DNA of 55,910 nt from Candidatus Omnitrophota bacterium (GCA_903884815.1 CAISGE010000030.1:1-55910), one strand, 5' to 3'. Positions 32,665 to 44,106 are shown, numbered from the stretch's first letter. A program made the numbers and translations. The notes: a model not told the origin generated them from the sequence alone.

Positions 32665-33330
32665 ATGTCCAATCGACACTATTTCAAGATTCTGAGCGCG
32701 GTGCTTGGAGCGTGGATGTTGCTGGGCGGGATCGCGGTCGCTCCTTCAGCTGCGGTGGCGGCGGAATCTTCGTGGCAACTTAAGAAAGACGAGGACGGGG
32801 TCCGGGTGGAAGTCCGCAAGGTCGAGGGCTCCTCGATCTTGGAATTTAAAGGGACGGTGATGCTGGATGCGAGCTTGGATGCGGCGACGCGTTTTTTTGA
32901 GGTAGACGGACGGATCCCGGATTGGTTTTATCAGTGTTCCGAGGCCCGGTTGATCGAAGCCAAGAGTCCCTTGGATAAGCTGCTTTATTTTGTGATCTCT
33001 ATGCCTTGGCCGGTGCAGGACCGGGATCTTGTTTTTCGCCGCGTTCATACGATCGATCCCGCCACGGGCGCCGTGGAATACAAGACGTCCTCCGAGCCCC
33101 AGGGCTATCCGAAGCAGAAGGGCAAGACCCGCATGCCTTATTTGAAAGGGCTCTGGCGTTTTACTCCTCTCGCGGACGGCCGCACGGGAATGTGCTACCA
33201 GCAGCACAGCGAGGTTGGCGGGCATATTCCCGATTGGCTTGTGAACAAGCTCGCCGTGAACATCCCGTTCCACAGCCTCTCCCGTTTCCGGGAGTTGATG
33301 CTAAAAGAGAAGGCCGCGAAGGTTTTATGA
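32665..33330 (+). CDS. Exported START-domain protein 1
   Basis: The 221-residue protein has a signal peptide, cleavage expected near AVAAESSW, then a START/SRPBCC lipid-binding domain (WQLKKDEDGVRVEVRKVEGS, SMPWPVQDRDLVFRR, GLWRFTPLADGRTGMCYQQH). It binds a hydrophobic ligand, identity unknown. AAGGAG precedes ATG 32665. Its N-terminal YFKILSAVLGAWMLLGGI closely matches the start of the next gene, while its cleavage region and body match START protein 2. It overlaps the next gene as ATGA. Confidence 0.88.
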   Translation: MSNRHYFKILSAVLGAWMLLGGIAVAPSAAVAAESSWQLKKDEDGVRVEVRKVEGSSILEFKGTVMLDASLDAATRFFEVDGRIPDWFYQCSEARLIEAKSPLDKLLYFVISMPWPVQDRDLVFRRVHTIDPATGAVEYKTSSEPQGYPKQKGKTRMPYLKGLWRFTPLADGRTGMCYQQHSEVGGHIPDWLVNKLAVNIPFHSLSRFRELMLKEKAAKVL

Positions 33331-33719
33331 GCTACTTTAAAATTATGAGCACTGTGCTTGGCGCGTGGATGGTTCTGGGTGGGATTGTCGCCGTATTTTT
33401 TATGGACGGCCTCAAGCGGCTGGTGACTGGGCTTTATCCGGAGGATCGCCCGAGGTGGATCAAGACCATCGCTGCGGTAGTCCTGTTTCTCGTTCTTTTG
33501 ACTTGGGTGGAATTTATCAGAGCTGTCAGCATGGAAAACTTCGTCGTGACGCTTGTGATGAGCCTGGGGCTTGCCAAAGTCGCGCCCATGGTCTTCTATT
33601 ACAAAAAGTCCCGCGAGATCCTGCTGGCGCTTGTGGCCGAACCTCTTGCCTTCCGCGTTGTTGCCCTAAGCTCCGCCGCCGTCGGTCTCGGTCTTCTCAT
33701 GATGGGGATCTTTTTCTGA
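33327..33719 (+). CDS. Small membrane protein with four helices
   Basis: The 130-residue protein has hydrophobic segments at about 7-25, 48-66, 74-90 and 108-128. Its start YFKIMSTVLGAWMVLGGI resembles the signal peptide of the preceding START protein. Sandwiched between two START genes and overlapping the first, it may anchor or deliver their ligand. No family was recognised. Confidence 0.75.
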   Translation: MSYFKIMSTVLGAWMVLGGIVAVFFMDGLKRLVTGLYPEDRPRWIKTIAAVVLFLVLLTWVEFIRAVSMENFVVTLVMSLGLAKVAPMVFYYKKSREILLALVAEPLAFRVVALSSAAVGLGLLMMGIFF

Positions 33720-33851
33720 GGCTCAGGGAACAGTCCCCCGTTCGAAGAAATTTCGTAGACATACCTACGGAATCTGCTGGAAAAAAGTTGAGGCAAGACG
33801 CCGGCGTTGTTTTATTTGCTTGCGATCATATCGGTTCATAAGGGGTGCTAC
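33720..33851. other. Gap between membrane gene and START gene 2
   Basis: It holds two small fold-backs (GGGA-ACAG-TCCC near 33727 and CGTAG/CTACG near 33755) and the AAGGGG ribosome-binding site of the second START gene. No gene or strong promoter was seen. Confidence 0.4.
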
Positions 33852-34478
33852 ATGAAAAAATTTGTTCGTGGAGTGATATGTCTCGGGATTTTTTGGGCTG
33901 TTTCTTTTCCCGCGGTCGCGGCGGAGTATCCGTGGGTGCTGAAGAAGGACACAGACGGGATCCGGGTATCTGTCCGTAAAGTCGAGGGTTCGGCGATCCT
34001 GGAATATCGAGGGTCGGTCACGGTGAACGCGGGTTTGGAGGCGGTGCTCCGTTTGTTCGGAAATACCGGGCGGATGCCGGAGTGGTTCCATCAGTGCGTG
34101 GAGGCCCGTCAGATCCGGGCAAATACACCGGAGGATGAAGTTCTTTACGTTCTGATCTCGATGCCGTGGCCGGTCCAGTACCGGGATCTGGTGTTCCGCC
34201 GCGTCCGTTCCCAAAATCCCGCCACCGGGGCCGTGGAATACCGGTCTTCGTCACTGCCCGGAATCTACCCCGAACAGAAAGACAAAGTCCGGATGCCGTC
34301 TTCGAAAGGCTTCTGGCGTTTCACCCCACTCGCGGACGGCCGCACCGAGATCTATTATCAGCAGCACGGTGACGTCGGAGGACATATCCCGACCTGGCTC
34401 GTCAACCAGCTGACCGTGAACATCCCTTTCAACACACTCTTCCGGTTTCGGGAATTGCTCCTCAAAGAGAAAAAGTGA
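33852..34478 (+). CDS. Exported START-domain protein 2
   Basis: The 208-residue protein has a conventional signal peptide ending FPAVAAEYPW. The START domain is a clear paralogue of protein 1 (WVLKKDTDGIRVSVRKVEGS, SMPWPVQYRDLVFRR, KGFWRFTPLADGRTEIYYQQHG). ATG 33852 has AAGGGG upstream. Its different N-terminus from protein 1 shows that the signal sequences were exchanged after the duplication. Confidence 0.88.
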   Translation: MKKFVRGVICLGIFWAVSFPAVAAEYPWVLKKDTDGIRVSVRKVEGSAILEYRGSVTVNAGLEAVLRLFGNTGRMPEWFHQCVEARQIRANTPEDEVLYVLISMPWPVQYRDLVFRRVRSQNPATGAVEYRSSSLPGIYPEQKDKVRMPSSKGFWRFTPLADGRTEIYYQQHGDVGGHIPTWLVNQLTVNIPFNTLFRFRELLLKEKK

Positions 34479-34568
34479 TCAGAGGCTCTGGCACAGAATT
34501 ACCGGGCCTTGCAGGATTCCGCGCGCTAGAGGATTTATTACAGAATAGCGGCTTTTAGTCGGGGCGGG

Positions 34569-34691
34569 TCAGTAAAGTTCTTTGACCTTGGTGGCGCACT
34601 CGCTTTTGGGAGTGACGGTGCAGCAATAATAATCCCAATCGTCGAGGCGTTCCTTTTCCGCTAGCTCTTCGGCCAGGATTGTTCTCTCGTC
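34569..34691 (-). other. In-frame 40-codon open extension downstream of the atpC stop
   Basis: Directly after the atpC TAA the same frame stays open for 40 codons to TGA: DERTILAEELAEKERLDDWD, then YYCCTVTPKSE and CATKVKELY. It has no ATG, GTG or TTG near its start; CTG is possible. It could be a separate small gene with an unusual start, a former C-terminal part of AtpC, or chance. Confidence 0.3.
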
Positions 34692-34958
34692 TTAATTTTG
34701 TATGGCGCAGGTCTGCGTCAAAAAGACGGCTTCGTCGTGATTGACTTCGAAGAAACCGGGGCCGACCTGGAAATCCTTCTCAAGACCCACCGATTCCTTC
34801 ACGACCATTTTCCCGCCTTTGGAGGACACCAGATAAGGCGCGTGATGGGCCAGGACGCCGGCAAAGCCGCTCTCAGTGGGGACGAGCGTGTGCAGAACCG
34901 TTCCCTCGTAGGCGGTGCCTTGCGGCGTGATGATCTTCAGCGAATACGTTGCGGCCAT
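34692..34958 (-). CDS. atpC: ATP synthase epsilon subunit, short form
   Basis: The 88-residue protein covers the N-terminal beta-sandwich (LKIITPQGTAYEGTVLHTLVPTESGFAGVLAHHAPY) only. The C-terminal helical hairpin that inhibits ATP hydrolysis in longer homologs is missing; short forms occur in some bacteria. It is last in the atp operon, separated from atpD by a heptad repeat. Confidence 0.92.
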   Translation of the reverse strand: MAATYSLKIITPQGTAYEGTVLHTLVPTESGFAGVLAHHAPYLVSSKGGKMVVKESVGLEKDFQVGPGFFEVNHDEAVFLTQTCAIQN

Positions 34959-34970
34959 AAATTCCTCAGT

Positions 34971-35029
34971 AAGGCGTACGGTGTACGGAGTACGGCGTTT
35001 CGTTTCTGCGCGGTACGCCGTACGTCTTG
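34971..35029. repeat. Heptad-arm inverted repeat, GTAC subtype, between atpD and atpC
   Basis: The left arm has GGCGTAC, GGTGTAC, GGAGTAC at 7-base steps. The right arm on the other strand has GACGTAC followed by GGCGTAC. The loop is TTTCGTTTCTGCG-like. It fills nearly the whole atpD-atpC gap. Confidence 0.8.
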
Positions 35030-35030
35030 T

Positions 35031-36434
<1,404 letters not shown>

Positions 36435-36441
36435 TCACCTC

Positions 36442-36510
36442 GTAAGGAGTACGGGGTACGGCGCACGGCGCTTGAAGGCTCCGTACGCCGTACGCAAAAC
36501 GCCGTACTAG
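36442..36510. repeat. Heptad-arm inverted repeat, GTAC subtype, between atpG and atpD
   Basis: The left arm has GGAGTAC, GGGGTAC, GGCGCAC at 7-base steps. The right arm on the other strand has GGCGTTT, TGCGTAC, GGCGTAC. The loop is CTTGAAGGCT. The atpG stop codon (36507-36509) is in the right arm. Confidence 0.8.
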
Positions 36511-37373
36511 TTTTTAAGGGCTTTCGAGCCCGAAACGATTTCAATAAGTTCTTTGGTAATGGCTGCCTGACGGATCTTGTTCCTGAGAAGCACCATCGAG
36601 GCGATCAGGTCTTTCGCGTTCTCGGTGGCCTGGGACATGGCGGTCATGCGGGCCATATGCTCCGCGATCATGGATTCCATGAAGATCATGCGCACTTTGG
36701 CCGCGAAGACGAGCGGCACCAACCGCGAAAACAACGCCTCGCGGCTCGGCTCCATAATATAAGGACTCGCCGTCTCGCCGGTGATGGCGGCCGTTACTTC
36801 CAACTGGAACGGCAGGATCTTTTCCGTGGCTGCGCCATAAACGGATTTGCCGGTGAAGTGGCTGTACACCGCATAGACCGCGTCGATCCTTTTTTCCATA
36901 AAAAGATATTCGAGGACTGCCGTAACTTGAGTGATCACTGATTCGATCTCGGCGGTCTTCGTGTCGGTGAACCGCCGGTGCCAAGTGTGCCCCTCGCGGG
37001 TCAGGGCGTTCACGCCGCTTTTGCCGATGCCGATCAAAAGAGGTGTCCGGTAATCGGGTCGCAGGAATTTCCTGGCTTCTTCGACGAGCGATTGGTTGTA
37101 AGAGCCGCACAGCCCGGTATCCGAGGTGAATACGAGAAGCGCGGTTTCCTTTTCCGCGCGTTTTTCAAGCAGAGGATGCTGGAGCGGAATATCGGTCTGG
37201 AGCAGCCGGTTCAGGACGCCTTCGATCGCCCGGACATAGGGGGTCGATTGCTCTCGCAGCTTTTGAAAGCGCTTGAGCTTGGAGGCCGCCACCATTTCCA
37301 TGGCTTTGGTGATCTTCTGGGTGCTCTCAACACCTCGGATTCTATTTTTTAAAGCGCGTAATTGACCTGACAT
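36507..37373 (-). CDS. atpG: ATP synthase gamma subunit
   Basis: This is the central stalk of F1, 288 residues. The N-terminal helix RALKNRIRGVESTQKITKAM and C-terminal helix KDLIASMVLLRNKIRQAAITKELIEIVSG are both typical. The central Rossmann-like region has FTSDTGLCGSYN. The stop lies in a heptad repeat. Confidence 0.97.
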   Translation of the reverse strand: MSGQLRALKNRIRGVESTQKITKAMEMVAASKLKRFQKLREQSTPYVRAIEGVLNRLLQTDIPLQHPLLEKRAEKETALLVFTSDTGLCGSYNQSLVEEARKFLRPDYRTPLLIGIGKSGVNALTREGHTWHRRFTDTKTAEIESVITQVTAVLEYLFMEKRIDAVYAVYSHFTGKSVYGAATEKILPFQLEVTAAITGETASPYIMEPSREALFSRLVPLVFAAKVRMIFMESMIAEHMARMTAMSQATENAKDLIASMVLLRNKIRQAAITKELIEIVSGSKALKN

Positions 37374-37382
37374 AGTTCACTC

Positions 37383-37444
37383 GCGCAACGCGCAACGCTC
37401 AACGAAAAGTTTCTACGTTGTGCGTTGTGCGTTGACCGTTGCGC
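37383..37444. repeat. Heptad-arm inverted repeat, CAAC subtype, between atpA and atpG
   Basis: The left arm has GCGCAAC twice then GCTCAAC at 7-base steps. The right arm on the other strand has GCGCAAC, GGTCAAC, GCACAAC, GCACAAC. The loop is AAAAGTTTCTA. It includes the last ten or so codons of atpA, and is the cleanest example of the family. Confidence 0.85.
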
Positions 37445-38936
37445 TGCCTTTAAATTTAAGGATCGCTTGTTTTAACTTTTCGATCAGCTCTTTCGACAGG
37501 ATTTTCTTTTCGGCGATCTCCAGAAAGATCTCCTGATAATTCTTGTCGATAAACTTCCAGAGATCCTTTTCGAAATCTCTCACCTTGCCGATCGGAACAT
37601 CATCCAGGAAGCCTTCATTGCCCGCGAAAATGCTCACAACCTGCTTTTCGAGCGGGAGCGGCTCGAGATCGTTCTGCTTCAGGATCTCGACCATGCGTTC
37701 GCCGCGGGTGAGCTGGTCCTTGGTGGATTTATCAAGATCCGTCGAAAGCTGGGCGAAGGCCTGGAGCTCGCGGTACTGGGCGAGGGAAAGGCGCAGCATG
37801 CCCGCGACCTGTTTCATCGCCTTGGTCTGGGCATTGCCGCCGACACGGGAGACAGAAAGGCCGACGTTGATGGCCGGCCGCACACCCGCGTAAAAAAGGT
37901 CGCTTTCCAGATAGATCTGGCCGTCGGTGATCGAGATGACGTTTGTAGGAATATAAGCGGAAATGTCGCCTAACTGCGTTTCGATGACGGGAAGCGCGGT
38001 GAGGGAACCGCCGCCCAGGTCCTCGCGCATTTTGGCCGCGCGCTCGAGCAGACGGGAATGGATATAAAACACATCGCCGGGATACGCCTCGCGGCCCGGA
38101 GGACGCTGAAGGAGAAGCGAAAGCTGGCGGTAAGCGACCGCGTGTTTGGAAAGATCGTCGTAAACCACGAGGGCGTGCTTGCCATTGAAGAGGGATTCCT
38201 CTCCGATCGCGGCACCGGCGTAAGGCGCGAGGTACTGCAGCGGCGCGGGATCATCCGATGAGGCGGAGACGATCGTGGTGTATTCCATGGCGCCGTGCTT
38301 TTCAAGGGTTTCTTGGATTGCGACGACGCTCGAGAGTTTCTGGCCGATGGCGACGTAGATGCAGTGAATGCCGGTATTTTTCTGATTGAGGATCGCGTCG
38401 ATCAGGATCGCGGTCTTGCCGGTCTGCCGGTCGCCGATGATGAGCTCGCGCTGGCCCCGGCCGATCGGGATCATGGCGTCGATCGATTTCACACCGGTCT
38501 GTAAAGGTTCTTTCACGGGCTGGCGCTCGACCACGGAAGGCGGGAGCGACTCGATCGGCCGTGTTTTCTTTGACGCGATCGGGCCTTTCCCGTCAAGCGG
38601 TTCGCCAAGCGGATTGATCACGCGGCCTTTTAAAGCGTCACCGACAGGAACCTGCGCGATCTTGCCCGTGCGCTTGACCTGATCGCCTTCCTTGATGCCG
38701 CAGTCATCGCCTAAGATCACGACGCCCACGTGATGGGGCTCCAGGTTCAGCACCAGGCCCGTCGTCCCGTCGTGGAATGTGACGAGTTCGCCCGCCATGA
38801 CCTCGTCGAGGCCGTAGACGCGCGCGATGCCGTCGCCAACCTGGAGCACGTAGCCGACCGATTGCATCTCGAGCTTGGTCTCATATTTCTGTATTTCTTT
38901 TTGAATGGCGAGCGTGACTTCTTCGGGTTTGATCAT
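37413..38936 (-). CDS. atpA: ATP synthase alpha subunit
   Basis: This is the non-catalytic F1 subunit, 507 residues. The P-loop [35 protein letters not shown] and [15 protein letters not shown] are present. The C-terminal ATVNAQRTT is encoded by the heptad palindrome (37383-37444) and probably not ancestral. The start overlaps the atpH stop by one base. Confidence 0.98.
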   Translation of the reverse strand: MIKPEEVTLAIQKEIQKYETKLEMQSVGYVLQVGDGIARVYGLDEVMAGELVTFHDGTTGLVLNLEPHHVGVVILGDDCGIKEGDQVKRTGKIAQVPVGDALKGRVINPLGEPLDGKGPIASKKTRPIESLPPSVVERQPVKEPLQTGVKSIDAMIPIGRGQRELIIGDRQTGKTAILIDAILNQKNTGIHCIYVAIGQKLSSVVAIQETLEKHGAMEYTTIVSASSDDPAPLQYLAPYAGAAIGEESLFNGKHALVVYDDLSKHAVAYRQLSLLLQRPPGREAYPGDVFYIHSRLLERAAKMREDLGGGSLTALPVIETQLGDISAYIPTNVISITDGQIYLESDLFYAGVRPAINVGLSVSRVGGNAQTKAMKQVAGMLRLSLAQYRELQAFAQLSTDLDKSTKDQLTRGERMVEILKQNDLEPLPLEKQVVSIFAGNEGFLDDVPIGKVRDFEKDLWKFIDKNYQEIFLEIAEKKILSKELIEKLKQAILKFKGSATVNAQRTT

Positions 38937-39526
38937 CAGACGGTCCCTTCTTCGGCGTTGCTTAAAAGTTTTTGACGGATCTCATGAAGACGGTTCTTGA
39001 AACTGCAATCGATCTCTTTGCCGGCAAAGCGCAAAATGAAGCCGCCGAGGAGTTCTCTATCGGTGGACGGCAGCAGCCGGATCTCGGCACGGGCTTCGGG
39101 GTTTGTGACAAGCAGAGAGGCCCGGAGCTTCTTTGTAAGAACGACGTCAAGCCTTTCGAGAAATCCGGACGAGAGTGGCACGGCGGAAATCATTTCCACT
39201 TCCAGCACGCCCTGCTTTTTTTCGTAGCGGTCGTGAAAGATCTTCTCGATCTCCGGAAGGAGAGCGAAGCGTTTCTTTTCGATCAACATCCGGAGAAATC
39301 TTTCAAGGAGTCCCGCGCGTCCGTCCGTCAGGGTCTTGAGGGCCAGCTCGACTTTCTGATCGCTCGTGAGCGTGGGGTTCGCCATGAGCAGAAGGATCTT
39401 CGGCTGGGCCTGAAGCACTTTCCCAAGGGCGTGAAGCCCCGCATCCGTTTCCTTAAGGCGGCCTGCTTGATCGGCGAGCTCAAAGAGGGCGCGGGTATAG
39501 CGGCCCGCCGCGATCACATCACTCAT
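38936..39526 (-). CDS. atpH: ATP synthase delta subunit
   Basis: This is the peripheral stalk cap (OSCP homologue), 196 residues. It has [16 protein letters not shown] at the start and the C-terminal family motif [29 protein letters not shown]. It overlaps atpF by four bases. Confidence 0.95.
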   Translation of the reverse strand: MSDVIAAGRYTRALFELADQAGRLKETDAGLHALGKVLQAQPKILLLMANPTLTSDQKVELALKTLTDGRAGLLERFLRMLIEKKRFALLPEIEKIFHDRYEKKQGVLEVEMISAVPLSSGFLERLDVVLTKKLRASLLVTNPEARAEIRLLPSTDRELLGGFILRFAGKEIDCSFKNRLHEIRQKLLSNAEEGTV

Positions 39527-40023
39527 AGAGTTCTCTCAAGTTCCCCGAGGATCTCGAGGGCTTTCTTTTCCTGGCTGGCGCTGTCCATCTTTTCCGTCAG
39601 GATCTTTTCGGCCACACGGATCGAAAGGTTGGCGACCTCTTCGCGCAGGGAGATCTTGGCTTTCTGGACCTCGAGCTCGATATTGGCCTTCGCTTTTTCG
39701 AAACTGGCCTGCGATTCGAGGCGCGCCTTTTCCTGGATCTCGCGGGCGAGCTGCCGCCCTTCCAGGATCGCTTCCTGCATTTTGGCGCGCGCTTCCTCTT
39801 CGATCTTCTGAAGATGCGACTGATAATCCTTCTGAAGCGCGGCGACATCCTGCTTGGTCTTCTCGATTCCGCCCCATTCGCTCTCAAAGCGCTCGCGCCT
39901 CGCCTTCATGATGGAGAGGAGCGGCTTCCAAGCGAATTTCTTGATCGTGAAGAACACGATCAGGAAGGCGATCATCTGGACCAACACCTCCCCGAGATGG
40001 ATATTCTCTTGAAAGTATTCCAT
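39523..40023 (-). CDS. atpF: ATP synthase subunit b
   Basis: This is the peripheral stalk helix, 166 residues. It has one transmembrane segment (about 11-28, VLVQMIAFLIVFFTIKKFAW) and a long charged coiled coil. Only one b-type gene is present, so a homodimer is expected. It overlaps atpH as ATGA and lies 13 bases after atpE. Confidence 0.95.
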   Translation of the reverse strand: MEYFQENIHLGEVLVQMIAFLIVFFTIKKFAWKPLLSIMKARRERFESEWGGIEKTKQDVAALQKDYQSHLQKIEEEARAKMQEAILEGRQLAREIQEKARLESQASFEKAKANIELEVQKAKISLREEVANLSIRVAEKILTEKMDSASQEKKALEILGELERTL

Positions 40024-40036
40024 AGCGGTCGAAAGC

Positions 40037-40267
40037 CTAGATCTTGCCCATCAACACAAAACCGAAAATCAGCACATAAAGGGTCAAGGCCTCGATCAGT
40101 GCGCAGCCGGCCATCATGTTGACCAGGATCTTCTGGGCGGCTTCGGGTTGACGGCCTGTGGCGTCCATGGCGGAAGCGACGGCTTTGCCGAGACCGAGCG
40201 CGGAACCGAAAGCGGTGATGGCGAGTCCGATCGGAAGTGCGAAACCTAATGCGACGTGTGAATCCAT
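40037..40267 (-). CDS. atpE: ATP synthase subunit c
   Basis: This is the membrane rotor ring subunit, 76 residues with two helices. The conserved loop GRQPEA (38-43) and ion-binding E59 in ALIEALTLY are present. At the helix 1 position where sodium-type rings have Gln the sequence reads GLG, and the residue after E59 is Ala rather than Ser, so proton coupling is predicted. A Lys (K28) sits in helix 1 near this site, which is unusual compared with common c subunits. Confidence 0.96.
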   Translation of the reverse strand: MDSHVALGFALPIGLAITAFGSALGLGKAVASAMDATGRQPEAAQKILVNMMAGCALIEALTLYVLIFGFVLMGKI

Positions 40268-40279
40268 GGGTGATTCTCC

Positions 40280-41137
40280 TTACGTTGTGGGTGAACGAGG
40301 ATGACTTAAAGATTTTTCCTGCGCCGCGTCGTGCTCGTCCTCATGCTCGTGCGGCAAAATCAGTGAAATATACACGGTCGAGAGCAAAAGGAAAACAAAA
40401 GCTTGGATGAAACTGAAGAGGATGACCAGGACATTGGCGAAAAGCTGGAAAAAGAACGGTAGCCAGTGATACATCACATTCAGCTCCGCGAACTTGAAGA
40501 TCAGCTTGTCCTCACTTGAGACGTTGGCGAAAAGACGCAGCGAGAGGGAAAGCGGCACCGCGAAAAACTCGATGCTCAGGTTGATCACGAACATAAGCGG
40601 GACCAGAGCGAGGCCCAAGATGCCGACGGGATTTCCGGCAATGTGTTTGACGTAATTGACGAAGCCGTGCGCTTTGATCCCGACCCCCTGAATATAAACC
40701 GTGGTGATCAGGGCCAGGGCGATCGTGGTGCTCCAGGTGCTCGTGGGGGATTTCATGAAAGGGAGAAGGCCGAGCCAGTTCTGGAGAAGGATATAAAGGA
40801 AAAGCGTGCCGAGGAAGGGGACATGCTCAAGGCCGCGGGGGCCGAGGATCCCGGTGACAAATCCCGAGAGACCTTCGAAGACAAGTTCCCAGCGGTTTTG
40901 AAGCCCTTGGGGGAGAAACTCGTTTTTCCGGGCGGCTCCGATCGAGCGTATGACGATAAAACTGAGCACCAGGAGTGAGAAGAAAATGTTTTCCCACCGG
41001 AAAAGCCAGTGCACGAAATGGGACTTCGGGAAAAAGTGTTCCAGGAGCGTGATCAGGTTCGGAAGCTCTTCGGCGACCTTTTCAGGGGCTTGTGCGACGC
41101 CTTGTACTGCCGCTGCTAAGTGTTGTTCCGCGCTCAT
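40280..41137 (-). CDS. atpB: ATP synthase subunit a
   Basis: This is the stator ion channel, 285 residues with about six transmembrane segments. The essential arginine is in LSLSLRLFANV. LGPRGLEHVPFLGTLFLYILLQNWLGLLP is typical. Both ends are hydrophilic; the tail is His/Glu/Asp-rich (HEHEDEHDAAQ). It overlaps atpI by four bases. Confidence 0.96.
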   Translation of the reverse strand: MSAEQHLAAAVQGVAQAPEKVAEELPNLITLLEHFFPKSHFVHWLFRWENIFFSLLVLSFIVIRSIGAARKNEFLPQGLQNRWELVFEGLSGFVTGILGPRGLEHVPFLGTLFLYILLQNWLGLLPFMKSPTSTWSTTIALALITTVYIQGVGIKAHGFVNYVKHIAGNPVGILGLALVPLMFVINLSIEFFAVPLSLSLRLFANVSSEDKLIFKFAELNVMYHWLPFFFQLFANVLVILFSFIQAFVFLLLSTVYISLILPHEHEDEHDAAQEKSLSHPRSPTT

Positions 41138-41379
41138 AAATCTTTCTTTTCGCTCCCTCTATATAGAAGCCTCAAGATCCGGGTGGTTTGGATCACAGAA
41201 CCGACGAGTCCGAGGAGTACCAAAACCAAAGTGGTCATTGGCGACCAAGCCCATTTCCGGATCAGCCACTGGCTGATCAAATACCCCGCAAGTGGGCCGC
41301 TCAGGAGGGCCATCGGCAGTGTGAGTGCCAAGCCAAGCATCCAGAAAAGCCGCTGAAGATCTTTTTTGAGGGTATCCAA
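41134..41379 (-). CDS. atpI: ATP synthase-associated protein I (AtpI-like)
   Basis: The 81-residue protein has two hydrophobic helices (about 11-36 and 46-66). Position at the head of the operon and the four-base overlap with atpB support an AtpI/AtpZ-type assembly factor. Sequence similarity is too low to be certain. Confidence 0.75.
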   Translation of the reverse strand: MDTLKKDLQRLFWMLGLALTLPMALLSGPLAGYLISQWLIRKWAWSPMTTLVLVLLGLVGSVIQTTRILRLLYRGSEKKDL

Positions 41380-41432
41380 GGGGTCCGGGGGTGGCCCACG
41401 CTCAATGGTTCATACGAAATCGAACGGGCGGT

Positions 41433-41462
41433 ATTATCTGGCAAAGTTCATTTCATTGTCAA
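41433..41462 (-). promoter_or_regulatory. Candidate sigma-70 promoter of the atp operon
   Basis: On the minus strand TTGACA (41457-41462) and GATAAT (41433-41438) are separated by 18 bases, about 54 bases before atpI. A heptad palindrome (41471-41550) begins nine bases upstream of the -35 box. Confidence 0.7.
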
Positions 41463-41470
41463 GGCATGTC

Positions 41471-41550
41471 TCGTACGGCGTTGTGTGTACGGCGTAAGGC
41501 GTACAATGCTGCACATTGTGTTTTCGCCGTACTCCGTACGCCTTACACGG
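41471..41550. repeat. Heptad-arm inverted repeat, GTAC subtype, upstream of the atp promoter
   Basis: The left arm has CTCGTAC, GGCGTTG, TGTGTAC, GGCGTAA, GGCGTAC at 7-base steps. The right arm on the other strand has GGCGTAC and GGAGTAC. The centre folds as ACAATG-CTG-CACATTGT. It occupies the divergent gap between atpI and the AsmA-like gene. Confidence 0.75.
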
Positions 41551-41622
41551 GACGGATAAATTTTATTCTGGATTTTCTTACCTTCTGCCGATAGTCTTAG
41601 GACACAAAAGGGAGGCGCGTTC

Positions 41623-42363
41623 ATGTTCCAGGGACTTTTCAAATTTATCGGCGGTCTGATACGTTTTGTTTTCTTTCTCGTTATTTTTATCGTCATTTTT
41701 CACACCTGGGTCATCAAGCAAGCCCTCACGTTCTCTTTGAGCTATCAGCTGGGTGCGGACGTTTCCATCCAGAGCGTGAAAATGGACTGGAAGAATACCG
41801 GATTTGAAGTCCAGGGCCTTGAGATCGGGAATCCCTACAGCTTTCCCAGGGGGACATTGGCCGATATTCCGCTTGTGATCGTCTCGGTGGATGTTCCCAG
41901 TCTTACCAAGGGGAAATTGAGGCTCAAAACTGTCGGTTTCGATCTCCGGGAACTGCAGGTCATGAATGCCGCGCAGAAGGGGTTGAATGTTCTGGCCCTG
42001 AAACCGATGCACAAAGCCGACGAGAATCCCGCCGGGGATTCCGCAACGAGGGAAGCAGTGCGACGCCAGATCCGCAAATACACTCCGGAATTGATGATCG
42101 AGGAACTCATTTTTTCCATCGGGGATATCAGCTATCTGGATATGAGCGGTCCTTCCCTAAAACAAAATAAATTTCATGCGGGTATCCGTGGCGCGACCTA
42201 TTACAATATTCGCGGGGCGGATGATATCACGGCGATCGTTGTGGCGGAGGCTATGAAAAAAATGGGCTTTGGCTATCTCCAGACTCAATTCCAGGGGTAT
42301 GCTAAAAAGACCAGTCTCTTGGGGAAGCTGATGGAGGCTCTCAGAGGAGGGGCATCCAATTAA
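41623..42363 (+). CDS. AsmA-like membrane-anchored protein
   Basis: The 246-residue protein has an N-terminal hydrophobic segment (about 10-30) and an outer region resembling the start of AsmA/DUF748 proteins: LGADVSIQSVKMDWKNTGFEVQGLEIGNP, DIPLVIVSVDVPSLTKGKL, RELQVMNAAQKGLNVLAL. Full AsmA proteins are much longer, so this is a short variant. The likely role is envelope or lipid transport; it is not certain. It is divergent from the atp operon. Confidence 0.75.
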   Translation: MFQGLFKFIGGLIRFVFFLVIFIVIFHTWVIKQALTFSLSYQLGADVSIQSVKMDWKNTGFEVQGLEIGNPYSFPRGTLADIPLVIVSVDVPSLTKGKLRLKTVGFDLRELQVMNAAQKGLNVLALKPMHKADENPAGDSATREAVRRQIRKYTPELMIEELIFSIGDISYLDMSGPSLKQNKFHAGIRGATYYNIRGADDITAIVVAEAMKKMGFGYLQTQFQGYAKKTSLLGKLMEALRGGASN

Positions 42364-42490
42364 TCATTAAGCCGCGGCGAGTAAACAAGTTGTGGCGGGC
42401 AACCCCTTGAGAGATTCGACCGTGACTCTTGACTCGAAGGGGATCGAGATCCAAAGCTTATAAAAAAAGTAAATTTATTTTCAAAAAAGC
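42364..42490. other. Intergenic region with AT-rich UP-like tract
   Basis: No gene was seen. CCCCTT/AAGGGG (about 42400-42440) may form a weak hairpin. Positions 42459-42488 are almost all A and T, directly upstream of the -35 box of the next promoter, which fits an UP element. Confidence 0.45.
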
Positions 42491-42518
42491 TTGACACTCT
42501 TTTCTTTTTCCATAGAAT
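42491..42518 (+). promoter_or_regulatory. Strong promoter for tRNA-Thr/tuf
   Basis: A perfect TTGACA (42491-42496) and TAGAAT (42513-42518) are separated by 16 bases, with an A/T-rich tract upstream. The 5' leader to tRNA-Thr would be about 140 bases. Confidence 0.75.
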
Positions 42519-42664
42519 GTCCCCTCTTTCCTCAGGAGAGCTGTCTCTGCTTAAGGTGATTTCTGTATTCAAGCGCGGATATTCTTTCGACGGAAATTGG
42601 CTTTTATTTTTTTTGCATTAAGAGTGTCGTAGCGAGCGATCGAAAGCGCTGAGGCGAGCTTAGC

Positions 42665-42737
42665 GCTGGAGTAGCTCAGTTGGTAGAGCACATCCTTGGT
42701 AAGGATGAGGTCATGGGTTCAATTCCCATCTCCAGCT
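42665..42737 (+). tRNA. tRNA-Thr (anticodon GGU)
   Basis: The acceptor GCTGGAG (42665-42671) pairs with CTCCAGC (42730-42736), with discriminator T42737. The anticodon loop is TTGGTAA between CATCC and GGATG. The T arm has ATGGG-TTCAATT-CCCAT. CCA is not encoded. It sits 44 bases before tuf, as in the classical thrT-tufB arrangement. Confidence 0.95.
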
Positions 42738-42781
42738 TAGGATGTCAAAAAACGAAACTTCAATCATGAGGGAGAACTCAT

Positions 42782-43981
<1,200 letters not shown>

Positions 43982-44046
43982 CATCTCGTTCGGCCACAAA
44001 ACCTAGCATTTTCGGAAAAAGCCCTGATTGCTGCGTGGAGTTCATT

Positions 44047-44106
44047 GTCTCTTCGGGAGACTCTGGCTCTAAATCAAAAATTGAGAACCGTTTTTCACCC
44101 ACGGTT
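44047..44106 (+). other. Two hairpins in the tuf-rpmG gap
   Basis: GTCTC-TTCGG-GAGAC (44047-44061) forms a UUCG-type stem-loop. AACCGT (44086-44091) pairs with ACGGTT (44101-44106). Neither is followed by a U-run. They may be mRNA processing or stability elements. Confidence 0.5.
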
